Assembly (NCBI GenBank): GCA_020744425.1
Contig: JAGMUV010000017.1
Coordinates: forward strand, 992,001 to 1,056,000
Direction: 5' to 3'
DNA from: Dactylonectria macrodidyma
Taxonomy: Eukaryota > Ascomycota > Sordariomycetes > Hypocreales > Nectriaceae
Length of the DNA: 64,000 nucleotides
Positions 52,214-63,218 of this stretch are shown one piece after another (the stretch's first letter is position 1; each line of letters opens with the position of its first letter). Under the pieces are notes generated by a model that saw only the letters and a program-made list of their open reading frames with translations, had not been told where the DNA came from and did not search any database. A program made the translations under genes and the position numbers.

Positions 52214-53331
52214 GCCTAGCGAGAGTGGTGGCCTGGGAGGGATTGTGATATTGTCTCGCGTTGCAAAACGCGGCCTGGCATATGCATAAAGTAAGCTCTA
52301 GATTTTGTAGCTGAAAAGGCCTTCGCGTGGGAACTGCTTTATTTAAGCCGGGGGTGAACGTTCCTCAGGCCTTGACTCGATTTGTTCTTGACTTTAAAAT
52401 AAGAGCGCACTCCAGTCAAAGGACTTTCGGCAGGCCCACCCCGCTCCGACCGGGGTACAATTTAAATAAGACGCGATTAACTATTCTTATTTCTGATGGC
52501 CCGCACAACACCCAATTTAACTTAAGCTAGGCCGAGCGGTATACGTGATAAACTACTGAGCGAACCCGCTCATGCCAGCGCTTAAAGACCGTTGTTCATC
52601 CTACGGAGCACTCTTTCTAGCGCACCACCCTTCCCTGGGGCACTTACGATGAGCACGCGTTAATATAGAACAGGGTGGGGCACCTCCCTGGGCAGCACCT
52701 TCCCTGGGGCAAACCCTTCCCTGGGGCACCTATAGAGACCTTTTACGGGGACCTGAACCTTGATGAAAGCACCCCCTACAGAAGCGCCATCCCCTATAGC
52801 TACAGAAGTACCATCCCCTACAGAAGCGCCATCTCAATTAGCTACAGAAGTACCATCCCCTACAGAAGTGCCATCCCAATTAGCTACAGAAGTGCCATCC
52901 CCTACAGAAGTGCCATCCCAATTAGCTACAGAAGTGCCATCCCCTACAGAAGTGCCATCCCAATTAGCTACAGAAGTGCCATCCCCTACAGAGGTGCCAT
53001 CCCCTACAGAGGTGCCATCCCCATTAGCTACAGAAGTGCCATCCCCTACAGAAGTGCCATCCCAATTAGCTACAGAAGTGCCCTCCTAATTAGCTACAGA
53101 AGTGCCCTCCCAATTAGCTACAGAAGTGCACCCCCTACAGAAGCGCCATCTTACAGAATCGCTGTCCACATACATCACTAACCTTCTGTGTAGCAAAGCT
53201 GCATCTGCTGAGCAGCCTGCAATTGCATCCTTCCAGACATCCGCTCTTATCGCTGGCCTGTAGCAAGTATTCTTTTGTGCAGCTACACATCGATTGGCTA
53301 TTCGATCAATTTATTTAGAAACGCATCAACA
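52214..53331. other. Intergenic with two minisatellites
   Basis: Contains the CTTCCCTGGGGCA repeat (about 4 imperfect copies, 52625-52735) and the 42-bp repeat at 52765-53150. No other gene supported. Confidence 0.5.
52765..53150 (+). repeat. 42-bp minisatellite, open in several frames
   Basis: Units built from CTACAGAAGTGCCATCCC and AATTAGCTACAGAAGTGCCAT repeat about eight times. One frame from ATG 52763 encodes a mucin-like PTEVPSQLATEVPS repeat to 53089; another encodes YRSAIPISYRS. Because two frames are open over the array, coding cannot be decided. Confidence 0.85.
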
Positions 53332-54496
53332 CTAAATTAACTGAGATAGAAACCCTCTCACATGCTCTCGAACATCTCGAAATTGTGACACGTCAAATGA
53401 TTTCCCAGGCTTCGTTGCATTTTTCACCATTTCCGAGAGATGTGTGCATACATGCATCAAACCAGCTGGTATGGTCTTTAGCACCTCATCAGCAAGTGAT
53501 TCGAGGGTCTTGGTGTCAGTCCTGGAGAAATTCTTTCTGCTAGACGATTAGCTCAATCAAAACAATAAGTTAGTGAAGTGGCACATACACAATTGCCTCA
53601 GCTAGGTCAGAATAAATGATCAGCAAAAATTCGGACGGTCCAGCAAGCCGTTTCCAACGTCTACCAACCCTTTTGCGGTCCCGTAACTGAATTTTGAGGC
53701 GACCATCACTCATCGTACCCTTGCGAGCATTGACGTAGATGTCGATTGCAACACTCGCGTTCCCATAACCAGACTTGCGTTCGAATCGCTGTCTCCTTCT
53801 CCCAATTTTAATTCTATCTTCGAGATCTTGGAAGAAGTTGGCCAATTGCACATAGCCAAACCTTGATGGAAGTGTTTGATCCTTTTTATTTGATATGACG
53901 CCTTCCAAAATATCCAATGCAGAGCTAATGCCATCAGGTGTCATTGGCTTGTCCTCAGGCAATGTCGTCTTTTGAATCAACGATATCCAGTCAGCTAGAA
54001 CTGCGTCGTAGGCGTCAATAAAAAATAGAATCGCATTTTGCTTAAAAAGTTTGTGCGAAAGAGATAAAGTATGTGCTAGGGACCATTTCCTTTTAATTGT
54101 CCTTTTGGGTCGAATGGAGACGGAGCTGGTGTTCTCTGAAGTCGCGCCAAGCAATGACAAAAGGGCTTCAACGGACGCTGCCCCTTTGTAAATTCCGGAA
54201 AATTGCTGCCCAGAATCAACGTCCATAGGATCCTCCATGGGATCTAATGTGCTAGTTAGATCCATTTGATTAGCTCTCGGTAAACCCATAGGGGATATAT
54301 CAAGATTGTGGCCGCAAGCGTTCGCAGATGAGCCTGCCGCTGCGATCTGTGTCAACATGGGGGTGGAATGCCGTTTGTTTGATGTGTAAAAGCAGCGAAT
54401 ATGACTGGTGTCAGTGCGTTTTTTATTGATTTGAGTTAGATCAGGGGAATCAAGGACCATCATAGACGCATCCCTCTCCAGCCTCATAGTGGACAT
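53332..54496 (-). CDS. Uncharacterised protein, possibly nuclear
   Basis: Exon 1 54496-53589 and exon 2 53539-53332 with a 49-nt intron (GTATGT, branch ACTAAC, GTCTAG) give 371 aa. The N-terminal ~120 residues are disordered with MDVDSGQQFSG. Basic RPKRTIKRKW near residue 130 could direct it to the nucleus. The rest is globular: LFKQNAILFFIDAYDAVLAD, FGYVQLANFFQDLEDRIKIG, SEFLLIIYSDLAEAIV, and a helical end (LESLADEVLKTIPAGLMHVC). I do not recognise the family. It lies next to the DUF3723 gene, separated by an AT-rich block. Confidence 0.65.
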
Positions 54497-54554
54497 TTTG
54501 ACAGCAGGAAAATGGGATTTTGCTATGTCACGAAAGCTATACTACCTGGTGACT

Positions 54555-54890
54555 ATATATTGAAATTTAAATTTAAATAATTTAAATTAAATAATATTTT
54601 ATTTTAATTACTTAAATTAGAAATATTCTATTTTAAAAATATTAAATTAAATTAAGTTTTATTCTTAATGATCTAAATTAAATAATCTTTAATTTAAAAA
54701 TATTAAATTAAACTTATATTAAATTTTTAAAGTTTTTTACCAACTCTCTTTTATTATATTTTAGAAAATAGACTATATAGAATTTATTACAAATTATACT
54801 CAGCTTATTTACCTAAATGGAATGCTTGAAATAGAAAGCGAGATAAAGAACTCTTCTCTAATAATATTAACTTAATAACTAACACTTAAT
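54555..54890. repeat. Second AT-rich block
   Basis: About 330 bp dominated by AATTTAAATTAAATT-type words, similar in composition to 38575-39010. Confidence 0.75.
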
Positions 54891-54933
54891 TGTAGCACTC
54901 TCTATTCATTAAACAAAGAAATAATATATAATT

Positions 54934-57677
54934 TTACCATGTCTCCTCACGTTGGAGGGGTTGGGGTGGGGGTGGGGGTGGGCGGCGCTTCGTAGGCGGG
55001 ATTCTATCACCTCTACCCATGTCGAGATCTCCATCCGGGTCCCCATTCCCATTCCCATTCCCATTCCCATCCCCATCAGAATCCCCATCCCCAGTAGGTG
55101 TGAAAAGTACACTTTCAGAATTAAAATGATCGGCCGTACCACTGTGCTCGTTCTGCAGTGGTTGTTCTGAGTGAGCATTAGGTGGTGAAACGGCGAGACC
55201 CTGCTGAGGCCTAGTCCCAGTCAAATTTCTCGGATCCTTAGGGCCATTTAGGTGGGCGGTTTCATTGCCAGGTAGACCGATTGGATCTCCTTCCATCGTC
55301 GGTTTGTTCCTCAATTCCTCAACAATCTGAAGATATTGAGCTGCATAGGGCACTTGATAATTGCCCTCCTCACCGGGCCCCACCTTCTGCTTCTTCAGCG
55401 TACGCTCGGGCTCGGAGTCTTGAGGTCTAATATTTATCTCGTTCGGTAGACTTTGTTTTTTCCTCTTTGAGCTCGGATTCTTTTGCTGGTCGTGTGGTTG
55501 TACAGCAGAGCTACTGGGTGCCGGTTCCGCATTGTTAAAGACTGGCATGTCTCCAGATGCCGCTGGTCTAGGTGTGTTTAAGCTAGTCTCTAGGGAGGGT
55601 GGTGAAAAAATGCGCTGCTGTAATGCTGGGATCCTAGGAGGGGGTTGCTCGTTGCTTGGATCTAGTCCAAGCGAGTCCGCTTCAACCCAAAATTCCTTAG
55701 CACCTATGAAATCACGAACCTTTCTGCGGAGTTTTCTCTTGTCTACTTTTTTTTGCCCTGGGCCGCCAGAAATTTGGCTCTCCTTTACTGGTATTGGGAG
55801 CTTGGACTGTGGAAGGCCTCGTAACTTTCCTTTTCCTAGCGGCCTCGCAGGAGCCGTGACTTTTTTCATCGCTGGTCGTGAGATATGGTCCACTGGATCT
55901 TGCATAAGAACGTCCCCTAATTCAGTCCCAAGCTGGGCTGATTCAAGTCTGGCTGGGACCGTGTAAGTTGGCGCTGTTATAGGCACAGGTGCTCGAATCA
56001 CCGTAAACTCTCCGAAGAATGCTCTGATGAGGTCACCCATGATAGCGTGCAAGGTTGGTTCTGTCGACGGTGGGTGGTCTTTAAAAAGATCGGGCAAAAA
56101 AGCGATGTTCTGCAATTTCGTGAAAGTCCTGATTGATGGCTTCCCGCCACGCCAACTGGAGGGTAGCATCAGAAGTTTGCCGGGGTCTAGACTGTCTTCC
56201 AGGAGTTCTAGTCGCCCTTTGGGAAGCTCGAGGGCCTCCTCTGGGGCGTCGGGGGACGTCAACCCTTTACGAATTTTTGCATTTGAAAAGCCCAACTCCG
56301 CTGCCGTCTTGACAAGACGTTTGAGATAGCACTGCCGAAGGTAGGCGTTTATTCCCGTACCTTTAATGTCTTGACGCGGAGGCTCTGAGCATAGACAAGG
56401 AAAGTTCCTCAGGGCGGAAAGTAGGAGCCCCACGAATGCATGGCGTGCCGAGGGTGGTTGTGACAAGGGCCAGAACTTTCCCTCGCTAGTCTCGACATTC
56501 TGAACCCCGCTATTGACAAAAACCTGGTTGCGATTCCAATCCGCTTCCAGAATCTTGTATACGCTGTCAGTCCGCTCAAGTATATATGCCTTCGGCCTAG
56601 CTTTTCGATGTTCTTTAGGTGGTTTCACCTCAATATGTCTTTCCAGAATCTTCAGGCCTATTGTGAGATATCGTAGGTTCTCGTTAAAGGTCAAGGCGCT
56701 TGGTATTACTACCTTAAGCGTACAAAGGTTCGTGTAGAGGGTTCCTCTTGAATCCTTTGAGATATCCCGGAATAATATGCCCTCTTCCAGTGCTAAATGG
56801 ATATCATCTCGGTCTGTCTTACTCCAACCAGGAGCCTTATATTGAAGGAAGCCAACAGATTCTGGATCAAGGAGATGCGTCTTGTTCTCCAGACCGCGGA
56901 ATATTTGAGACCATACTGTGTGAATGTGACGCCAATATCGTTCGATTATATCATCGCAATGAGCAGCTAGGTTCTTGGCGATATTTCCAATCTGCAGAGA
57001 TTCCCCCCAAAGACCGGAAAAGGGAACAACCGCTTGCATTGCGGCCCATATTTCGTGTCGATGCATCAGCATAACCATATGGCGTTGCTTTCCAGGAGGC
57101 AGTCTCGCGAGCCAGACGTTGAAGGCATTGGAGTCTGTTGAGGACGAGCAGCGCAGTAGATTTCGGCATATCTCTCCTTCGCTGTATTTTCCCGGTACGT
57201 CTGTGCAGTTAGCTGCTGTAGCCCGCGGTAAACAGTAGTGAGCCACATACCTGGAGGAATACTGTATATTCGTACGGTGCACTTGAAATCGGCGCCTAAT
57301 GCGGCCTTTGCTTTATCCAAACATTGTCGCCCGAGGAGACAGTCAATTTTGTAAACATTATTAGGGAGAGATTCGGCATCTTGGCCAAGCGTCTGTCGGA
57401 ATTGGGCGTGGGTTCTGCCTAGAGCTTGTAGCATTTCTTTCAGGGTTTTTGGCGTGACAATCCCGGTAATTGGCTGGTCAGAGTTACGAAGGAACTGGGT
57501 GAAATCAGAGACAGTGGCGCGGTCCGAAAACCCTGTCGGGCACTCAGCAAAACCGTCTGAAGTGAGTAATGACAAGGGAACCTTGACGGTTCCCTCGAGG
57601 TATTCAGTTAACGAAGCCATCTTACTATGAATCTCACCCTTGCGTTGGCAAATACCTTGAGCGAGAACATCATTCAT
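54934..57677 (-). CDS. DUF3723 protein
   Basis: Exon 1 57677-57251 and exon 2 57200-54934 with a 50-nt intron (GTATGT, branch GCTAAC, GCACAG) give 897 aa; an internal ATG at 57620 is an alternative start. The core agrees with DUF3723: DCLLGRQCLDKAKAAL, TVRIYSIPPDVPGKYSEGEI, FSGLWGESLQIGNIAKNLAA, HCDDIIERYWRHIHTVW, and QYKAPGWSKTD. The C-terminal ~300 residues are disordered, with basic nuclear-signal-like clusters (KKVDKRKLRRK, SSKRKKQS), a GDGNGNGNGN run and a polyproline tail. Function unknown; DUF3723 genes are a hallmark Starship accessory class. Divergent with the patatin-like gene, 209 bp between start codons. Confidence 0.82.
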
Positions 57678-57886
57678 ATAACACAGATAAGGCGTGCTTT
57701 GAGGGCGCAACTGGGCGCGGCGTAGCGCGGCGTAACGCGGCCTAATTTAAGTCCTAAAATAAAGGGCATAAATACACGATTGGGTGCGATATAATTTAAG
57801 CGCCGGCCGTGTATGCACTGGACCGAAATTGCATAAGTAAGTGCACAGTCCTCACGCGCTCCACCAGGTACCACGCACACGAAATC

Positions 57887-60318
57887 ATGCCTTCAACAGA
57901 CAGCCTGTTGCAGCTCCGGTCAAATGCGCCCGGCTTACCTGGGCCATATCTCCAGGAAAACCTGGCCCCCTACCAACTGCTTGACGCAATGGGGAAAGCG
58001 AGCCCTCGGTCCATTCTTGCGATCGGTGGTCGGGCTAAGAGTCAATACCTAGCCCGGGAGTTTTCTACCACAATTGATCATCACGAAACGCCGTCGGTGG
58101 CCCTTGCCTCCCTCGATCACAAGACGATATGGCTGGATTGCGAGCTTCATTCTCATCAGATGCCCCGGATCAAAGCCAAATCTTCCACTGCAGGATGTTC
58201 TCGTCTCCACTTTCTCAATTCCACCGCCGCTCGAGTGGCCAAGATTGCCTACCCTATATATACCGACGTATTGGCATTATTTAGTGATGTCATCCTCATT
58301 TTTGTCCCTGACTTCGGGGGCTTGCCTCAAGTGGTTGAGTTATTGAGCAACTGGATCAAAAGCTCTATAGAAAAAGGTCCTCAAGCCTACTCGAGAATAA
58401 TTCTTCTCCATCGCGAAGTGGTTGCGGACACAGAGGTCAAGTCTTTAGTACTTGCCAGGCTTGCATCACATCTTCGTGCCTCATGCCCCACCGAAGCCTA
58501 TTCTTCAAAAGCCATGATGGATATGATGAATAAGTGTTTTCGCATTCATAATCTGCCGCTGCAAAGTGGGCACCGCCAATGGCTGCTTTCCGAGGTAGCA
58601 GCCGCATTCCACGATCGCAGACGGCGAGGTCTTCATTTCAAGGCCCATCATTTCAAATGGCTTCTTCAAGCCGGAATCAGCCAGTACGCAGAGCAGCCTT
58701 CTGTCCGCTTCAACCCTATTTCTTCATCCCGACTGCAATGCCTGTTACCAGAACGTCTAGGAGATTGCCTTGCCACGTTTCTAGGAGGTGTTAAGACGAT
58801 CGGTGGTAGCGAAATCAATCTGGTTGCTTCCGCTTTAGTCATGGATGCCTACCCACCAGGGATGCATTGTGAGTGCACCTCAGATCTTTGTAGTAAGAAA
58901 CTGACCTTTAGCCTTCCTCCCCGAGGCATTGTTTGAGCGACTATATGCTGGCCCAGCAAAGGAATGCGAGAAGATAATAAAACTACCCGGCCTCGCCGCA
59001 TCGATCAAACGCGACTTTATTACCTTGGTTGGCGAGAATCGAGAGATTGGCGTGGAGCCTGTGCAGACCCACCTAGGAAGAGTACAGGGTAACCCGACAA
59101 TGAGATGTACCTACCATGAGAGCATATGCGCCTTCTGCATTATCCAGATACCAATGTTCACGCTTGACTGTAGGCATCGACTTTGCGAGACATGCATTCT
59201 AAGTCATGGAACAAGCCTGGGGTCGTGGCGGGTTGCCTTGACATGCTGTCCGGTTTGTCAGGGCCCCAATACACCAACAATCATCCTGAGACCACCAACT
59301 GCAAGTAAAAGAGTTCTTAATCTTGGTGGAGGAGACGCCGAGAAGACAATGCAGTTTTTAAGGGATCTTGAGCGCTCGGTTGGCGTCCATTCGATAGCCT
59401 TGCGAGAACTTTTTGATGGTATTATCGGCTCTGACATAGGTATGTCCCCTTTTGCTCCTAGACCAGAATGTAGTCTAACTTCCAAGGAATATTCTTTGTG
59501 CTCACTGCCTTCTTACAAGGCTGGAGCCTCTCAGACTGTAAATATCACCTCAAGAGCATAACCGGCATTCGCGCATGGCGTGATACAATAAGATTTGGCA
59601 AGGGGCTCTCATTTGACCTCGGTGACATAAAGCATGTAAATAATATGCTAGTATATCTGACATTAAAAAAGAAAGTATTTAAAAATACTGAATCAAGCAT
59701 GTAAGTCCCAGCTCCCCATCCTCCATAGAATTTATACTAACTATCATTAGAGATCACTCCGATATATATGTCCAGTACAGTGGTGGCCCCTACAACAGCC
59801 AATTGCTAAGCACGATCTCAAGCGAACTCAGGGCCAATCTATTTTATATTGAGCTCGTGTCGATGCCAGAGTTCTATTCAACACCCGAGACATGTGTAGT
59901 GAGGGTCCACTGCCGAGTGCCACCAGGTCCTGCCCTCCTTGGCCTCATATATAAGCTTCACAGAGAGAGTACAAATCTGTACTACCAAGGGAGTGAGTCA
60001 AGGCTGATCGAAACAGAATTGTGTACGGAAGAAAGCATGCAGAACTGCCAGAATAACCAACCGTTCACTCGAGAACTTCAAATCGAGGCTTCATCGAATG
60101 CTACACAAATCAAAGCACTGATAGATGGTTCTGATGGCAAGAAACACAACATCAGCAAATGCCCTTATCAGATCAGACAGCTTATTGAAGACCAAGGACT
60201 TTGTTGTGTGTTTGGAAGGAGGGACCACAAGCAGTATCGCGAAACACAGGGGAATATCTCCACTACTGTTACCTCAGTACAGATTGAACTCCGGAAACTC
60301 CTAGACTCCTTAGCATAG
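57887..60318 (+). CDS. RING-patatin-like protein (PLP), catalytic residues lost
   Basis: Four exons, 57887-58868, 58912-59439, 59487-59700 and 59751-60318, with introns of 43, 47 and 50 nt, give 763 aa. The first ~330 residues are a globular region (DCELHSHQMPRIKAKSS, VILIFVPDFGG) ending in AYPPGMHSFLPEALFERLY. A RING-type finger follows (C400, C403, C414, H416, C419, C422, C440, C443). The patatin fold starts at RPPTASKRVLNLGGG (about 454-468) and ELFDGIIGSDIG (493-504), then FLQGWSLSDC. In active patatins this block is DGGGxRG and GTSSG; here the nucleophile Ser position is Asp502 and the later catalytic Asp position is Ser in QYSGGPYNSQ. It therefore looks like a pseudo-phospholipase. Patatin-like genes of this layout are a Starship accessory class. 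Confidence 0.8.
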
Positions 60319-60569
60319 ATATTGCCGCTCAATTAAAGATTCAAAATACCTGATTGTCTGTAAAGAGTACTGGACCCATCCAATCTTCTCACAGTGCACA
60401 TCCTAGCAAGTGACACTACTTCGTCCAATTGACTCGCCGGCGGTTAGTCTGCACAGGGAGGGTTTAATTCAGCTGAGCATTTAAAGACCGGCCGCTCCCC
60501 TCCCTTCGTCTCCTCATCTTTCCTCCTGCATCTCCCCATCATTTTCATCTCCCTACTTCAAACGTCACC

Positions 60570-61025
60570 ATGACCTCCCCTGTCCTTCCTCGCGACTCTG
60601 ACTTGATGGAGATTGATGATCCTGTCCTAGATCTCCTCGCCGACAGTCTGGCCAAGTTCTCTGTCACGAGTGAGAGCTCCAGCCGCAACATCCGTCAACA
60701 TTTCCACTCCGTCAAGCGCAGCACGCGTCGTTGTCCGAAAAGACGTACGAACCGCCCCAGGCGCACCCCGATATACCATAGGCGACACTCATATCCAAGT
60801 CTCCAGGAGCGAAAGACCGTGGCTAGTTCACATGATGAAGCAACACGGGACGCTTCCTCTCACGATCATGTCCCGACCTGGCAGGGAATGGAAGTTGGAG
60901 AAGCTGCTGGCGAGCCCCTCATTGAAGTAGAGTACCTCGATTTGACGGATGAGAGCAAGAGTCTGGAAACAATCCTCAACGAATCGGTAACCAAGTATGT
61001 TGAGGCATCGTCTGTCAGGACCTGA
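60570..61025 (+). CDS. Small basic protein of unknown function
   Basis: One exon, 151 aa (MTSPVLPRDSDLMEIDDPVL). It has an acidic start, a strongly basic middle (SVKRSTRRCPKRRTNRPRR) that would suit a nuclear or nucleolar signal, and an acidic C-terminus (LIEVEYLDLTDESKSLETIL). The EVEYLDLTDE stretch resembles a SUMO-interacting motif. No family recognised. It lies 250 bp after the patatin-like gene, with a pyrimidine-rich leader just before the ATG. Confidence 0.55.
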   Translation: MTSPVLPRDSDLMEIDDPVLDLLADSLAKFSVTSESSSRNIRQHFHSVKRSTRRCPKRRTNRPRRTPIYHRRHSYPSLQERKTVASSHDEATRDASSHDHVPTWQGMEVGEAAGEPLIEVEYLDLTDESKSLETILNESVTKYVEASSVRT

Positions 61026-62277
61026 GCCGATAGAGAGTTGGTGTTGAGATAAGTGACAGATAGAGACTTTTGAAAAGAGACTCCAGTGCTTTCATCATAC
61101 TTTCATTTTGTGATACTAGGAATTGGTGCACCAGTAGACTCAGGTGCGACTACGTCTGCCACCCCCGTGCATGGACGGATGATGGGTCTCCCGCTTGCAG
61201 CCGTTCATCTGTACGCCATTATTGAGATCGCCCAAGCAACTGAAGACATCGAAGTTAGTATATTCGGACTCTGCCATTGCAGGCGGGTTAGGCAGGACAG
61301 TGGCAGGGAGCAACCAGCGGTGGAATAAGATATCTTAACGAGCATCAAACAATAATACTTCATGAGTTTAGTTACCTCCCATAGAACGGGTCGACAGGTT
61401 GCCAAAGTACTGCTTTCACCCACTCACCATCCCATACAACGAGCCCAACTGATCTAACACATCCAACCAATCTAGACGATGAATCTAATGCAGTCCATTC
61501 AGGCGTTTCGAACCTAACCCATCCAACACATCTCACCCACATAACCCACCCAACTGATCCAGCCCATCCAACCCATCCAACTTGTGCAACCTGTTGAATA
61601 TGCGTAACACACCCAGTCGTGCCCTGACTGCCTTGTGAGCTTTCACCAGCCTGTCCAGGCTCGACCTGTCCTCGGACCTGCCCCTGGAAAGTTGAGCCAC
61701 CCTCTGGTGATGAAGTAGAGTTCATGTTCCTAAGTAGATGTTTAGATTGATCAGCCACGTTGTAGTAAATAGGAGAATGGTTCGTACGGTGTCGTAGAGA
61801 TGGGCTGGATTGTTATGGGGATGGAAGCACTCGAGACGGAATAAGGGATATCCGGTTTCTTTATACTAGCTGAGTGCGTCTTGGCCTGAGGCACTAGGTA
61901 CGGATGGCCCCCGAGCATACCCATGCCACGCACGCACGTACACACGCACGCATCCTAGGTTAGCCCCGTGGCATCGTGCGATAGAGGGACAGAGGGACAT
62001 GCCGAGAAGGATACCCCAGGGCGTTTCATGCATTCGACCCACGGCAACTATCTAGCTAAACTGATCCACCCTCCGAATTCACTGCTTTTGCCAATACCAG
62101 TAGAGTCTGGCAGTTGACCATTGCCTCAATTGTTTGGGGTTTGTTTATGTTGCAGAAACTGAGTGTCCTTGCTGCACATTCTCGCAAACCAGGGGGCTTG
62201 AGCTTAGCTAATTGAATGGTCAATAGGATCTCCCTGATTAAGTTAGATCATCGTAGGCTTGAAGCAGTTGACCCTAC
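61026..62277. other. Intergenic with short ACCCATCCA repeats
   Basis: CCCATCCAAC-type short repeats at about 61515-61590 keep a minus frame (61758-61372) open as a GWVGW-rich peptide; its first ~60 codons (MADQSKHLLRNMNSTSSPEG) look more coding-like, so a small gene is possible but unproven. Nothing else seen. Confidence 0.35.
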
Positions 62278-63218
62278 TTACCGATCAACTATACGGCCCC
62301 TATCTACAGGGGTCGATTGGGCAGCCTGGTTTAGCCATAGCCCCATGGCGGGAATAGAATCCTCCGGGACACGCTTGCTGCGGATTTTTGAGAGGACCAT
62401 GCTCATTGCAACTTGGCTGGCCAAGAGACTTTGAGTTCTTAGGTTAAACCTTGGGCTCTGAGATTCGATTTGTTCCTTGTAGCTATGGTGTAAGTCGTCT
62501 AGCCTTGATGGCTCACATGTGGAAATTTGGTGGATATGCTTGACATAAACCAGCGCCAGTTCAGCAAACCGGCTTCCAAAATTCTGACAAAGAAATGCGC
62601 TGCCGGGCAGCCTCACCCAATGTAACAGGTTTGACATAAGTGACACGCTGGAGGCACTCGGACATTCGCTAAACAGTAAGCTAATGATTGCTTTTCTTGA
62701 GGGATTACCTACCTGGTTAAGTAGAAGAGACTGAGAGCTGCTAGAGAGACCTCTGTATCCCAAGCACGTAAGTTGTATTTTGCCATCTGTTGCAGCGCGT
62801 GGTATGCATAACCGTAATACAACAGATGTGTTCCATGGTACTGACACAGAAGACAAACCAGGACATGGGCTCGGAATTCCATGACGCCGATCGATGGTTG
62901 TGTAAAAAGACGCGCCTGAAACTCAGCAAACCAGATTGCTTTCATATGCTTTCCACTCTCTATTGACGGCGATGGGCTCCTGACCGTCTTCCCTAAGGCG
63001 AGGATGAGACGGACTACAACGTAGTCATCATCCGGCATAGGGGAGTGGGCATGGCTTCTGTAGCTGTCGAGAAGCGGCTCGATCTCGCTGGGGAGTATGA
63101 TTGGAAAGATAGGGAGGAGCGCCTCTTTGAAAGACTGGGCGTATTGCAGGATGTCATCAGGCTCGGGGGGAGTTGGCGTGGGAGTCGTACGAACGGCGAA
63201 AGTCTGTTGCCCACTCAT
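62278..63218 (-). CDS. Fungal transcription-factor-like protein without zinc cluster
   Basis: Exon 1 63218-62713 and exon 2 62668-62278 with a 44-nt intron (GTAGGT...CTGTTTAG) give 298 aa. The sequence VSLAALSLFYLTS and MKAIWFAEFQARLF resembles the helical middle-homology region of fungal Zn2Cys6 regulators, with HVLVCLLCQYHGTHLLYYGY and AYHALQQMAKYNLRAWDTEV. No Cys6 zinc cluster precedes it and the protein starts with a short polar leader, so it may be a regulator that lost DNA binding, or an unrelated helical protein. The frame is intact. Confidence 0.6.
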
